From Malachius bipustulatus (taxonomy: Eukaryota > Arthropoda > Insecta > Coleoptera > Melyridae), in contig OU342634.1 in the NCBI GenBank assembly GCA_910589415.1, positions 24,363,144-24,427,143 of the forward strand: 64,000 bases of DNA, given 5' to 3'. Below are positions 1 through 13,552 of this stretch, piece after piece. A program made the position numbers and the translations under genes. The number at the start of each line of letters is the position of its first letter. Position 1 is the first letter of the stretch. The notes beneath the pieces were generated by a model. The model saw only the letters and a program-made list of their open reading frames with translations, had not been told where the DNA came from and made no database searches.

Positions 1-1890
1 ACCGATCCGAGTGTGCTGATTATATAATAATATAAACAATACACTGGCATTGAACGGATATTATACACGGTATACTTATACATACTTATATCTTTAATAT
101 TGCGAAAAAAATTAAAGGCAGGTTCCTTAGTAAAAAAAAAACAAAAATTTCCCATTAACTTGTGACCGCAAATGCACCGTTTTCGAGATACAGAGTGTAA
201 AAAAAAAACTTTTCCCAATTTTTTGATAATATCTCTGCTGAACCGTTTACCTATACATAACTCAGTTTTTCTACAGATCTTATGATAGATTTTAACTACT
301 TTTTTAATGCTAAGTAATTTTTTCATATGCCAGTGGTGAAATATTTTAGGGTTACGTGGGGTTTTTTGCTCCTAATATCTACGACACTGGGCAAACTTAT
401 ATTTTAAAAGCGCACTTTGAACCACCAATGTTTTCTATACAAAAAAGGTACTCTTGATCATACATGCTAACGTGAGCCGTTTTCGAGAAAAACTGGTATT
501 TGCGATGAAAAACTCGCTTTGAATATTTTAAAACATGAGTCGGAAAATGAAGGGTAAAAAAACTTAATCATAAGATCTCCACAAATGATACATCAAAAAA
601 ACTGAATTGGTATAAAAAGGTAGCTAATATCAATGATATGACGTGTATCACAAGAGTTTATCACAAGAGATCTAATTAAATGAACGATTTTAATAATGGA
701 ATAAATCATTCTGACGTTATTATGACTTGCTAAATGAATGATCTTTAATAAAATGTTGGACTTCCTGACTCTGATGTTTTATACATGCACATAAACATCA
801 TTTCTGTCATGCCAATTAGGTAAAATCCTCAGCCTATAATCAAATGATAATAATCATGTTCATTTTGCTTTAAATTAGAAAAATATAACAAGCCAGGTGA
901 AGGTTGTTAAATGATCAATCCCAATGGAAAAAACTGTGAATATCACGTGAAAACAAAATAAATTTCCACTTGTCTTATATTTGGTTTCAAAATTTATATG
1001 TATATGTTTTTAATGTATAAAAAAAGTCGCTTCATCTAAAACATTAATAAAGCATCTCAGGGAAATAGATCTGGTACTGATAGAGCTGAAGATTTTTAAA
1101 TCTTACAAAACAGATGCGATCAGAAATAAAGATACCTAATTGGCAAAAGAAATGAGAGCAAAAAAATTTAATACTCGAGTAATGCGAGATAAAGACTTTG
1201 CGTAAGCTTATCTTTATCTTACTATGATGGGTATCCAAAGAAGTTGGTGCATTCCTGAGATAGATGTGAAGAAAATTCCAATGTAAATATAGACATAAAA
1301 ACAGCCTAATTTCAACTAGTAGTCCTTGGAGTCTTTTTATTAATATGGTCTTTAATAAAGTAATTCATTTAAAGCTTCCGTGCTTTTGTCGACAGTTTCT
1401 GTATATTCATCTAATAATGTAAACGCAATCGGTATTATTGTTCACGACGGTTTCACAGTCCATAAAATGCATACCTATTATAGTTTGTATGAAAATAGAT
1501 AATAAGATGTAAATATATTATCGTCAAAAACAATCTAATTTAAAATCCCTTCATAATAATAATAGCACCTGTGTAAATTTTCCACTAAGTTTTGAGGGTC
1601 ATTTAGGGGCATTGCTCGCTAAATATAACAAAAAAGATAATATTTCCATACTTCAATTAACATTTTGCATTTAACAAAAAGTTACATTCAAATTATAAAA
1701 TAATCTTTTGAGTTAAGTTACAGTATTGTTTTTTTTTTAGATAGAACAGAAAGGAAACTAAACAAATTTCCCAAATAATTAAAATCGAGGACCTTTCTTG
1801 CATGAAACAATCCTACATTTTGCACTTAGTAGCAGGTATTTAAATTATTTCACAAACTTATCAATCAGAATCATATACCATCAGTTATTA
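1..1890. other. Intergenic stretch with no supported gene
   Basis: No convincing open frame or RNA gene is seen; the only long frame (a 64-codon minus frame near 1.1 kb) is low-complexity and hydrophobic. The first 600 bases contain phrases such as GCCGTTTTCGAGA and 'gagatacagagtgt'. These resemble the interior of the CAGGGTG foldback elements found later in the window, so this may be a decayed piece of one whose ends are lost or outside. Confidence 0.5.
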
Positions 1891-2981
1891 TACAGGGTGT
1901 ATCTAAATAACACCGAAAAAAATTAAGGGGTGATTCTGTGATGAAAATTAAGGGGGGTATTTGGTATAGAATTTTTGGAAAAGACTCTCCCCGAAAAAGT
2001 TACCCCCTCCGAAGAATTAGAAAAAAAATGGTTTTTATTTTTTATTTTCCCTGTATATTAAGCTAAAGACACGAAAATTGGTAAATTTCAATTGTCAATG
2101 AAACTACATATTTTGAATTTTTTTCAACCCTGAAGTATGCTTAGAAGGGATTGAAATAGTCAACCCCTAAGATATTTTACCTTAAAATTTTTTTTAGTTT
2201 AAAATTTTTCTTAAAAAAAAACACGGCTGAATAGCTCAATTAATCTACAAACATTTTTATCTTAATAAGTTTTTTCTGAAACTTGCGCACTTAAGAGAAA
2301 AAAATAAATGTATTGCAAGCTCATGTTATAAATAGTGTTTTATTGAACAATAATAGCCAACCAAAAAATTAGGCAAAGATTCTTACAACTAAAACAATAG
2401 TAAATAAAGAATGAAAAAAGAAACTGTCGAAGGTCAACAATACAATAATAATGCTATCAGTATTATTGTTTTTATGAATGTCACTGCAAAGCACAGACCA
2501 CTAGACCTTAAGGCAAAATATCCTCGCGTTAGCTCATATCTTTGTGAAAATGCATTTCATTTATTTTTTTTCTCGTAAATGCTTAAGTTTTCGAAACAAC
2601 TTGTGAAGATAAAAAAGTTTGTAGATTCATTGAGCTATTCAGCCGTGTTTTTAGATAAAATTTTTTATCTAAAAAAAAAATTGTATGGTAAAATATCTTA
2701 GGGGTTGACTATTTCAATCTCTTCTAAGCATATATACTTCAGGGTTGAAAAAAATTCAAAATATGTAGTTTCATTGACAATTAATATTTACCAATTTTCG
2801 TGTCTTTAGCTAAATATACAGGGAAAATAAAAAATAAAAAACATTTTTTTTTTTATATTCTACGGAGGGGTGTAACTTTTTCGGGGAGTTTTTTCGAAAA
2901 ATCTATACCAAATACCCCCCTTAATTTTCATCACAGAATCACCCCTTAATTTTTTTCGGTGTTATTTAGATACACCCTGTA
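1891..2981. mobile_element. CAGGGTG-type foldback element, 1.09 kb
   Basis: The left end TACAGGGTGTATCTAAATAA is mirrored at the right end by TTATTTAGATACACCCTGTA, and the complementarity continues inward for several hundred bases (for example TAAGGGGTGATTCTGTGATG on the left and its complement near 2935-2955). The whole unit is one long imperfect palindrome with TA at both edges, fitting insertion at a TA dinucleotide. It carries no transposase frame, so it is non-autonomous. The short ends and TA target suggest the Tc1/mariner (IS630) superfamily, which is an inference from end structure only. Confidence 0.85.
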
Positions 2982-5889
2982 CATTATTATCGCCTTTCAC
3001 CTATGATTATATCGGTTATAGTCTCATTTATGTTATCCGATAAAATCATGTTAGAAGGCATAATTTTGTTTAAAAGCATTGGTAGCGAATATCGCCTGAT
3101 TACTGACGATACGATTAGTTTTTAGAACACCATCAAGGATGCAAGAATTAATTTACAGCATTATGGAGCATATTAACCACGGTCTAAAGATATAAAAAGC
3201 GAACTGACCGGAGCTTTATTAAACGGGAGGAGAAATGATCACCTTAGGGCCAGTGTTGAGTGTTGGTGCTTAGCTCACTGCTCAGACCTGCGAGCAGTTT
3301 AAACCTGGCCAGCTTTCATTATTCACGTGCTCCAATGCTCTAATTTTAATAATATTAAAGTTTTGGAAGATGAAATACCCGCGGTTATTCGTCGCATCAA
3401 CTTCTACAATAATAATTAGACACAACACACTTTCCACCCATTTTTGCTTATCACTTTCATAAAATGAAATGAAGTACCATGACATGTTGAAAGTGCCAAT
3501 TGCCACATGTAAGAGTAAGAAGTCAGGCCTGCATGGCTCCGCCTCTCTCATACACTGACGTTGACGTTTTATATTCTTCCCTCACTGTTAAACTGCATCT
3601 TCCGTTCTCTCGCCGTATTATCTCATACCCTGATAATATTAACAAAATTCGGCAGAATTTTTACTTGAAGATTGTATTACTATTATAACGGCATAGGAAA
3701 GTCTTATACATCTTTCTCGTACATGCAAAAAATGGAAACAAGAAGATTCAGGATTTTCAGAAAGAAAAAATGAATTTCTCTGATCCCTTCTTCCAGTTTC
3801 TTGCATATTTATTATGAAATAGTTTTAAGTAACAGCACATTTGGCCTGGGTGTTTTTTATGACTTAATTAGATTTGTCACTTTCAAAAATCTTATCTTCT
3901 ATAATTTGTGCAACTATTGGCCGAATTCACAATTCTTCCTGGCCAGAAAGAGCTAGATAATAATAAAAAAATTGATTTAAAAATAATTTCTTGTTAATCC
4001 CTAACTTTTTGATAACCTTGTATATCTGTTCATTGACCGTCACTAACCACATAAATAAAAACAAATAAAACGTTTTCATTTTTGGTAAGTATAACAACGA
4101 TACAGTTTCCTTCCAAGTTGCAAAATGCTAAATTTACTCAATAAGTCAGTGAGCTATAATATAAACAATACCTTTCTGCGAACTAGATTGAAAAGAGTTG
4201 AAAAGGATTCATAGAGGAACAAAACGAAAAATCACGTATTTTTACACAGCTTTTATTATATTTCCTCAGCAGGAAAATAACCATTCAAAGAAAAATTGAC
4301 TCCTGAAAAGTCCTGAAAGATTTACTCCTGTTATTCTGAGTATTCTGATTGAATAAACGTAGGAATAGATACTGATTAGTGATTAGTATCCCTTTCAAGA
4401 CCTTATTTTTTCAAAACTCAGAAGGAAATCGGAAGCATTGAACTTCACTCTAATCTAATGGAATAAATGGTTTTGCTTGACCAGATCATCACAGTTCAAT
4501 CACAGGTTTTTTGGCAAAGCAATCTACATTATACTTAATACAGGGCAGAGTACTCATATAAACATAATATAGAGTATGTTAACCACTAATCATAAAAACA
4601 AGAGCAATAAACATTAATATTATGTAAACAATAATAATTACGTTACAAATGTTTCTCAAATCAAGCACATAATCATTAAAAGATATTATAATAATTATTA
4701 TCGTCAGTTATCATTTGCAGTTAATTTCAAAAAGAAACGCATGAACTTTTTCCCATACCAAAGTCAAAGGTTAGTAGAATAGGGCCAATAAACTCTACGG
4801 AAGGAATAATCGAAATTTCATGTTTTTTGTCAACATAATTTAAATTAGTCAAACTAATAAGCAATTAGTATTCATATGCAATTAACTCATTATCTAGCAT
4901 ATTTAATTTAAATTCATAATAATAATTAGATAATATTACGTTAATCATAATAAAATGAAAAAATAAATTCAAATTAATTTGGAAAATTTATTTAATAACT
5001 AAGTTTTATCTTTTTGAATCGTAAAAAAGTACCCAATTTAGAAAATCTCAAAATAAATATCAACAACCTAGCTAGGAATTTCTCTTGTAGAAAGGGAATA
5101 AATTTTTTAATTTAAGGCTTTCTATTATCATTTCAAGATTTTTTCACAGGTTTATCAGTGTCTTATGGTATATTTTTCACGCGAGCAGATAGGTGATATT
5201 CGATTCAGTGTATAATAATAATTAAGTATAATAATTGCTTTGTAGTAATTAAGATATCAAGGGCGTTCCTGCAACGTTTAATGTTCGACTAGTTTTATGA
5301 TTTGAATAATGATAGACTTTACTGAAACTGTTGGATAGTAATCTGACCAAAAATAGATAGAGTGCGTCAATGAGACAGAATCATAACGGGGACGAAGTCA
5401 AAAAGACAGAAAACAGAAAAAAGACAAAAAGTGTTTCTGTTTTGGTTTTCCTCTTTTGTCAATTGTGTTTCACATTATTTCCCCATTTTGTCCACATTGC
5501 TTTCTTGTTTTTGAAATTAAATTACTCTTTTGTGAAATAAGATATACACTATACGAAATGTTTCCCAATATTATTGAGACTATTTAGCTTCGATCATGGT
5601 AATAAGAGCAATTTTATTTGCCAAAAGGGGAATTAATTTGTTAAACAACAATTACATTTTTGATAAATAGGAAAATAATTTGACAAATTGTTAAACAGTT
5701 ATTGACAAAAGATGAAAAGCAAAGGAGAAACACTGTAAATTATACAGATCGTTTTTTATTTCGCTATCTCTTATCTGATCTCTCAAAATCCCAATGGTGA
5801 TTTTGAGAGGTAGCACGGTCGGATTAATTCGAGAAAAGTTGCCCAATATATTTTTTATTATAGAAAATAAATCAATAATTTTTTATAGG
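2982..5889. other. Intergenic stretch with no supported gene
   Basis: AT-rich sequence. An 89-codon minus frame at 3282-3551 overlaps a 62-codon plus frame; neither shows a recognisable domain, a splice context or family-like residues. No repeats with clear ends were found. Confidence 0.45.
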
Positions 5890-6106
5890 CTTACAGCCAG
5901 TATTATAAAGCTAACGGGCAGATTTCAGGTACCATTTTTAAAGCTAATATAGACGTTAAATAACTTTTATTAACATTTTTGTAATCCCTTTCAATCCACA
6001 AATCACTACATTGCTAAATTTCCCACCTACAGTCGATACCTTTTCTAGAAACGGTCCCAGAAATCTGCCCGTTAACTTAATGAGCCTTTATATTACTGGC
6101 TGTAAG
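5890..6106. repeat. Short palindromic MITE-like element
   Basis: The left end CTTACAGCCAGTATTATAAA and the right end, read on the other strand as CTTACAGCCAGTAATATAAA, are inverted copies. The match resumes further in at AACGGGCAGATTTC. The unit is about 217 bp with a non-palindromic centre and no coding capacity. The target duplication is unclear, so the superfamily is unassigned. Confidence 0.65.
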
Positions 6107-7046
6107 TTATTTATTTTTTTGTAGATTTACATAAGTTGACAGAGCTCTATTTGACATTTCAACAATTTCTAAAGCCGACTAGATCCTCAAAATTTCCTAG
6201 TCAACTTTTTTTTTTTTTTTTTTATAGCTATACTAGACGTATTAATTTTTTCATGTCATTTTGCATAAAACATAATTATCAAAGAAACCAAAAATCTGTA
6301 TAGTTTTTTTTTTAAATCAAAAATTTCACTGCTCTATTTTCGAAAAAAAGTCTTTTTTTCTTATAAAATGTGATAGAAATTCTTTAAAACTTATGGGTAT
6401 GTATTGACGTTATTCAGTGAAAACATTTTCTAAAAAGAAGAAATAAATTTTGAAATTTTTTTATTGTGATTCTTACCTAAATTTTTGGCCCATTTGATTT
6501 TTTTAAGACAATTGGAGGAAAGTAGTGTGAAAATCAACTTAATGCATACTGAGAGGTATATACCTATATTAAAATGACATATAGAGTCTCCATTAACAAT
6601 AATATAAAATTCTAAAAAAAATCCATATTCCATGTAATAAACATATTACTTAGCGATAATAAAATCACATGAATTATGTATTAGATTTACCACAACTATT
6701 TTTTCAATCATATACCTAATGATAGAAATATAAAGCATACTAAGTAGATATTTTCATAAAAAAAATAAAAAAATGAATTTATTATTCATTCATTTGCTTT
6801 TAGTATGATGAAAGGTACTTACTAAGTACCTTTTTAGTACCTTTAAGTATATTTTTTAATAATAACTCGAGAATGTTGTGAATAATAATTATAATATGGA
6901 ACGTGTCAGGGCCTTCAGATTTATGAAAGGGTTTAGTCTGAAATAAGTTCAACATGACAATTATTATTGTGGGTCTTTACCCCCCCCCCCTCTCTTTATT
7001 TTTTTAACAATTCTAAATAAACAGATAATTTGTACTCTCTGTGAGT

Positions 7047-7141
7047 CCATTGTTGTATAAATACTATCTTTTGACGTGAATCCACCATGATTTTGATAAC
7101 AGTTATGTTCACGTCAAAAGACAGTATTTATACAACAATGG
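7047..7141. repeat. Hairpin with about 34-bp arms
   Basis: CCATTGTTGTATAAATACTA at the left is matched on the opposite strand at the right, ending in TATTTATACAACAATGG. The arms run to GACGTGAA/TTCACGTC and enclose a loop of about 27 bases. It may be a very small MITE or a decayed foldback remnant; no target duplication is visible. Confidence 0.6.
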
Positions 7142-7962
7142 AAGTATACCGACCAAGTCTCAATTTCTCAATTATTTACCTTGAATGGGAGGTGACACTA
7201 AAGATCCGCGCTGAGTATGAAGCGTGCATGTTTAAAAAAAAATGTTCATCTTTTTTTAGAGGATTTTTATGATGCTTCAAAAAAAATATCTCTCGCACAT
7301 CAACATTCATAAATATTTTAATTAACATTGTGCTATGTAAGGTTACAGATTCCTTTTACTATTATCAGGGAAAACTAAAACAAAAGCTGAATAACTCAAA
7401 AACCTTCTCCTTTCTTAGTCTTAGACAATACTTCTTGAGAAGTTTTAGGAGTAGAATTTTGCACAGATCTTAAGAATGTGATAATTTTGGGTGTCTTATG
7501 AATTATACCGAAGTTGATAAATCACGAAGTGTCAAAAGGTTTGAATACCTACCTCCTACCTCAATCAAATCACGTCACAAAGTAATGTTAGCTGAATTTT
7601 TAGCTATAGTTTCTTCAAAAACCCAATAATAATGCTGGTCATATGAAAATTGCGGCCTGTAATCGAGGAGTGAATCGAAATTTTCTTTGTCAAATGGTTT
7701 AAAGTTTTTTGACCATCGAATATTTCAATTTTGTTTTAATGAAAATTTGTTAATAAATTTAAATTATTTCATTGAACAGATTATTTTTGAGAAAATTACG
7801 AAAACGTGGGCTTTCTTAAATTGAAACATCAAAATTGTTATGCAATAACAATAACAATAACTCAGTGATTTTTGATTTTATGATATTTTTATTATCAAAA
7901 CTTTCGTTCGGAAATAAATTATTAAGTTCCAAATAAGCAAAAATACATTTTAAAATACAATA

Positions 7963-8522
7963 TACAGGGTGTACTTACCAGCTCGATTTAGACAACGGTA
8001 AGGGCCGTGTAGGTCTCGTCAAGACGAAACGTTATTTTATTTGAAGTTTTTGGATTTGGACCTTCGTTGCGGAAATATGGCCGACTTCCGGTTTTTAGTT
8101 TTTTGGCTCCAGTTTCGGCATTTTTAGGTTCTCGCCCAAACTGAAACTAGTTTTGGAAACTCTTTAGCTTCAGTTACAACTTTCATATTGAAGTCGCGAC
8201 ATGCCCAAGACTTTAAATTTTAAGTCTTTGAATCAATTCAAATTGAATCAAATTGAAAAATTAAGATTTTGAATCCAACAGAGATAGAACCTTGACTTCA
8301 ATATGAAAGTTGTAACTGAAGCTAAGGAGTTTCCAAAACTAGTTTCAGTTTGGGCGAGAACCTAAAAATGCCGAAACTGGAGCCAAAAAACTAAAAACCG
8401 GAAGTCGGCCATATTTCCGCAACAAAGGTCCAAATCCAAAAACTTTAAATAAAAAAACGTTTCGTCTTAACGAGACCTACACGGCCCTTACCGTTGTCTA
8501 AATCAAGCTGGTACACCCTGTA
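7963..8522. mobile_element. CAGGGTG-type foldback element, 0.56 kb
   Basis: Bounded by TA on both sides. The left end CAGGGTGTACTTACCAGCTC is answered at the right by a complementary GAGCTGGTACACCCTG-like end (one change, AAGCTGG). The arms then pair almost to the centre, including the segment with ACGGTAAGGGCCGTGTAGGT. This is one of the best-conserved palindromes in the window. It has no coding capacity, so mobilisation would need a transposase supplied in trans. Confidence 0.9.
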
Positions 8523-9160
8523 TAATAAAAACGTATCTTATTCTAAGAAATTACGCTGCAATGTGAAGAAATATGCACATTTACTCGATTTTCTAGTTAC
8601 TTACAAGAATAATTAAGTTAATACATAATAAATGATGTCCACCAGAAATAATTCGTTCTGAATATATTTAGATTTAAATACTTTTAATTCAATTTATGTT
8701 AAAAATTTATGTTGAATTACCTAACCTTAGTCGAATTTTTAAAAATAATACTTTCTTATTAAGCCCGAGGAAAGTTTTGTACATTATGATCAGGCAAAAG
8801 TCAAATGGTAATGAAGCCAGTCATCATACTAACAAAATCATCGCAGATATTATAATATTTACAATATTTTATTTGAAAATTCATTAATTTCTAATTTTAT
8901 CTACTTTCACTTTTCTATACGCGGAAACTTAGAGTTAGAATAAACCAACTTCCTTGTAAATTTCCAGAATAGTTAGGTACATTATTGAAAATATTAAATA
9001 AAGAAAAAATTCAGGACATGATTTTATCATTTTTTTTTTGTTTTTGATAGATAAATAATGTTTTAATACAAAAATAATTAATCAATAATAATTGTAAATT
9101 TTCAAATAATACGCTTTAAATAATATAGTTAAAATTATTATTAAATATAAGTCTACGAAC

Positions 9161-9281
9161 CTCTAAATAAACTTCTTCTAGTAAAATCAATATTATCAAA
9201 CTTGATAGAAATTTCTTTACGTTCATTAGGGCCAACAACTGACATATAAGTTTCCTTCACATTTTCCAAGAAACTGGACAT
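9161..9281 (-). CDS. Candidate ABCG-like first coding exon (weakest of four)
   Basis: On the minus strand ATG at 9281-9279 opens 40 codons plus one base (G) and is followed directly by a GT donor (AGAG|GTTCGT). The peptide starts MSSFLENVKETYMSVVGPNE and ends with the segment KEISIKFDNIDFTRRSLFR. The ISIKFDNIDF stretch aligns with the beta strand that precedes the Walker A region in ABCG half transporters, although the usual YTV that follows is absent. Splice phase (1, split G) and the 12 residues from the F to the junction match three other minus-strand exons in this window. The next exon would lie left of position 1, because no P-loop coding sequence is seen between here and the window edge. 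It could instead be a decayed exon or chance; the ABCG call is an inference. Confidence 0.5.
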
Positions 9282-10621
9282 TGTTATCTTATTATCAGAT
9301 CTTTAGATAATTCTTTCTCAAACTATCTATTTTTTAGGAAAACAACACAAAATGGGCTAATTTTAAAAACTGGAAACTGAAATTTTAGGTTTAACTGAAA
9401 ATAAACAAATATTTTAAAATTCACTGTTGAACCGATCCACTGCGTGTGACAATTCTGACTGATGTGACGATAGATACAGGTGTATCTATAGGTTTAAGGA
9501 ACTTCTGCATTGCTCGAACCACAAAGCGACTAAATAATAATTATAAATAAGAAGATCACGTACTTTGACGCACAATCAAACAGGTTTTCCTTGCCGTTTA
9601 ATTTTAAAAGGCATGAATATATTATTAATTGGTAGGTAATATACCTTTTATGATAAATTCTTATTTCTCTCAACAATAATAACACATTAATTAATTTTTC
9701 TCAGTATTCATTATCTATAAATAAGATTTTCTCTTTAATATTTTTCAACAAAATTTAACACGATTGTTGAAAAAATTCACATAATTGAATGTTATGAAAA
9801 TTTTTGAGAAATTTGAAAAAAAATTTTGGGACCAGTTCGTAAATCGAAATATTTTCTTTAAATGCAGTAAATTTTGCTCTGATAAGTTAACACACATTTT
9901 ATACATCACTTATAAAAAAAAATTAAAATTTTATATTACCTGACCAATACCTATACCTACATTTGAAATGAAAACAAATGAAAAAATATCATAAAAATTT
10001 CACTTCGAAAGCATTATTAATATAATCGAGTAGTCTAGCTACAAGAGATACGTTCATAATAATATATTATGTAAACTATAACCGCTAACAAAAATGTTTC
10101 AAAAAAAACATTATCGAACCCCACCCTTCCCCCCAAAAAAAGTTTTAGAAAAAAAAGTATTAGAAGTAATCTTAATCATCAAAGTAGTTCGAAAATGAAG
10201 TACATATGTACCTAGAAGAGTTTGGGAATCCTTAATTTTTATATTCCAAATTTTTCTTCAAAAGATTCACTGAAACCTAATTGTATACTGAACTTTGAGT
10301 CCGAGATCAATTAAGTAATCGAACTTTTAATTTAACAACAATCTGAACAGTAATAAAAATAAAATACTTGAACGGAACTAAATATATTACCATTTTTGCA
10401 ACATATCAAAAGCAATTAAATTATACGATTATACTACTCAACGATAAAATATTACCTGATTAATAATTCGAGAGAGATTATGAATGTGCTCCGCTATATC
10501 TTTGAATTTTCAATATTTTGCTTGTGTAATTTTTCACCGGTATAAAGTTTAGAAAACTTTCTTCCTTATATCGGGTAATTTGACTTCAAGTCTTGTTCAT
10601 CATGACTGGTATTCAAAAAAT

Positions 10622-11872
10622 CGGCGTTTCTCAATTGGGCGAAATTACCTGAGTGACCCTTCGACACGACGGGGGTGCTTATAATCCTACAGCTCAATTG
10701 GGGGAAGGAATTTTTAAATACCGTTGAGTTATTTGCATGCTCTTGTATGGCTACGTTGCCAGATTTTACAGAAATTCCGATTTTCTACATTAAATAAAAT
10801 TGAAAAAAATAAATAAATAATATTCATACTTGATGTATTTTTTTTTAAGTTCTATCAAATACATCATCAATCCCTTAGTGCATTTACAATTATTTTATAC
10901 TATACCTATACAGCAAAAACATGAAACATTAATAGAAAAGTTAACGTCGCTGCTATACCTAATCAAATAATCCATAAAAAGCAATCAATTACTATGAATT
11001 GATTTATCATAAATTTTTCATAATTTTCAGTTGACTAAGTTATTGCCTTTGAGAAAATCATGATAAATTTTCACGATGTTTTCAATTTCATGTTGCAATA
11101 ATAATTATACTTTACAAAAGGATTTGTTTGCAGAAGTCATTCATCAGTTTGTTTCAAATTTCTTATTTTTTGTTTACACATTTGAAAGTGCTGTGAGTGA
11201 GAAAATACCATTGCAATGAAATACCTATAGTACCTATAGGTACTCCACCGGAAGGATAGAAATAATAGAAAGTTGTGTTAGAACTCCCTAATATTATTTT
11301 AGTCAAAAATGTTTCCTAATTTTCACGAAAACGATCGATTGAACGATTCGTTTGCATACTTAATAATAATTAATGTAGCAGAAAATACTTTTGTTTTAAT
11401 TCTTGAAAAATTATTCATTTAATATTTCTCTGTCAAATAATTAGGGGATTCAATTTTTAAAATTAATCATTTCAACATATGAAAATTCCTTATCCTATAG
11501 GTACGCGATAATAGAATTAACACATTTCTTGTATGGGAGAGGATGATTAATATACCTATATGCGCTTTAGTTTAGAAAATAAATGTGTATTATTACTAAC
11601 CAATAAATCATAATTCGTTAATATTATGTATTCAACAATCCCTTGAATATAGTAAATGATAAAAAACTTTTTTCATTGGCCACCCTTTAGTGTCGAACAA
11701 GTAGCACTTATTGACAATAAATCTGGCAACACTGCTATATATATGGGCAAGGCCGCACATGTATTTCTTGTTTGTCCACTTATCTCTTAAATCCCCTAGT
11801 TTCTCGTTTGTCGCCCAATTGACCCCTGGGATTAGTGAATAACAAAATCCTTCGCCCAATTTGGTATCGCCC
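10622..11872. mobile_element. Non-autonomous 8-bp-TSD transposon, copy 1
   Basis: The element begins CGGCGTTTCTCAATTGGGCG and ends CCAATTTGGTATCGCCC, giving interrupted terminal inverted repeats that share CGGCG/CGCC(C) and CAATTGGGCGAA. It is flanked by a perfect 8-bp direct duplication CAAAAAAT (10614-10621 and 11873-11880). A shorter copy with the same ends lies at 41655-42408. The 8-bp duplication is typical of hAT or P superfamilies, but the termini are not canonical for either. The interior has no transposase frame. Confidence 0.85.
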
Positions 11873-12522
11873 CAAAAAATACAGTAAAATTGAAACTTGA
11901 ACAGAAAATTATAATTCAGTAAAATTCAAGCAGGCATTTTTAAATAACTCGACCGATATTATTGCTCAAATGCAAAAATCAAAATCCTCAATTACTTACA
12001 GACGCACTAATCCAAAATTTCGCTCTATAATCTTAACAGCCAACGTTAGAGAAGTTTTTTCGAAACCGGCTTCTTACCAATTATTAGTCAATCTGGAACG
12101 CGTAAATTTCTCATTTCAGTCAGGTAGGCCGATCAAAGGCTAGGCGCGCAGTAGCGATTTTTAGTCGCGCCACAAAATTTTTAGTAGCACCAATTAAACA
12201 TTAATGTTCTAGGTATAATGAATTTAAAATTTTTTTACAGAAGTCCTGTGTCTTGCAATCAGTGGAAGTTGTTTGCATTTGACTGCCATGTTGATTTACA
12301 TTTTTGAAAAAGGCAACCGTATACCTCGGTAACGAAGTCGAAGAAACGGTTTTTATTTCAAATTTACAGTCTTTCTGAACATCACTACTATTACAACCTG
12401 TAGTAGGTACATCGGGTCCGCCAATTCTGTGTAGCATGTTAATAAAAAAAAGTATAGAAATTCAGATTATAGCTTTAATAAAACTTCAGCCGGCGGTAAC
12501 TCGACGGGTTAAAGTTGCAGTC

Positions 12523-13385
12523 TACAGGGTGAGGCGCGAGAACCTTAGGGCATTTTTATATAGAGAAGTCCTGGGAGTAGAAGTCTAAAAATTTGTGCGT
12601 GTATAATTTCGGTTTTGACGAGCTGAACTAAAATATTCACAACTCCACACCACTTCCGGTTATACCGGAAGTTGCCATATTTTTCTTTTTTTAAATGGTA
12701 CAGCCTGTATATTATTACATTTTCAGATCGCCTGAAAAAAAGTAATAAAAATGATGTTTACAGTTCAAATTTGTAACGACCAATTTATGAGTTATAAACA
12801 AATGAAAATTGCAATTTTCCATTTTCAAAGCAGCTTAGCTTGAAAACGGGTCAAGATATCGGAAAACGGCTTACATGTCCCTATCCTAACTTTTTGTATA
12901 CTACGCTGGAGTACCTACAAAAAAAATATTTTTTATTAATTTTTTTTTTGAAAATCGCTGATTTTTCATCACTTTGTATACAAATTTCATCAGCACCATA
13001 GGATACTAGGTGAAAAGTTAAGATAGGGACATGTAAGCCGTTTTCCGATATCTTGACCCGTTTTCGACCTAAGCTGCTTTGAAAATGGAAAATTGCGATT
13101 TTCATTTGTTTATAACTCATAAACCACTCGGTACAATTTTGAACTGTAAGCCCCATTTTTATTGCATTTTTTCAGACAATCTGAAAATATAATAATATAC
13201 AGGGTGTCCCATTTAAAATAAGAAAGTTGATGGCAACTTCCGGTATAACCGGAAATGGTGAGGGGTTGTGAATATTTTAGTTCAGCTCGGCAAAACCGAA
13301 ATCATACACGTACAAATTTTTAGACTTCTACTCCCAACACTTCTCCATATAAAAATGCCCTAAGGTTCTCGCGCCTCACCCTGTA
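12523..13385. mobile_element. Composite CAGGGTG foldback with distinct arms around a shared core
   Basis: Flanked by TA. The left arm starts CAGGGTGAGGCGCGAGAACC and the right arm ends with its complement GGTTCTCGCGCCTCACCCTG. Each arm is about 187 bp and has a second, inward CACCCTG-like boundary (ACAGCCTG-TA near 12700 on the left, TACAGGGTGTCCC near 13200 on the right), so each looks like a complete small MITE. Between them lies a palindromic core of about 485 bp that recurs at 29772-30251 and, decayed, at about 19110-19420. There is no coding capacity. Confidence 0.85.
12714..13199. repeat. Shared palindromic core of composite foldbacks, copy 1
   Basis: Begins TATTATTACATTTTCAG and contains GAGTTATAAACAAATGAAAA, CATTTTCAAAGCAGCTTAG, and GGCTTACATGTCCCTATC with their complements in mirror order. 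The same phrases in the same order occur inside the element at 29587-30435, whose outer arms are otherwise unrelated. A 91-codon minus frame overlapping it is a by-product of the palindrome. Confidence 0.8.
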
Positions 13386-13485
13386 TACTAAGCCGTTGTT
13401 TGCATTATAACTGGTTGTTTGCTATTTGTTGGTTGGTTTACTTGAAGCTGGGTGCTGGGTATAATGAGCAAGTTCTCGCAGCCCA

Positions 13486-13552
13486 TAATTGTGGAGTGTC
13501 TTTGTCTTACCTACAGAGTTAAGACCGGTGTTCCCTCTTTTATAAAAAAAAA
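13486..13552 (+). repeat. 3' fragment of the tRNA-derived SINE family
   Basis: The stretch GTCTTACCTACAGAGTTAAG followed by ACCGGTGTTCCCTCTT and an A-rich tail matches the 3' end of the SINE at 16687-16969 (GTCTTACCTACACAGTTAAG, ACCGATGCTCCCTCTT, A-tail). The 5' tRNA-like part is missing here. Confidence 0.7.

Noticed and set aside
6430..6633. 67-codon minus frame containing a donor-like TTTAG|GTAAGA in phase 1
   Set aside because: Composition is AT-driven (F, I, N, K) and the ABCG-like strand is absent; the donor may be chance.
10457..10530. Minus-strand exon ending CAG|GTAATA
   Set aside because: A stop codon lies just upstream in the only open frame and no acceptor or ATG is present.
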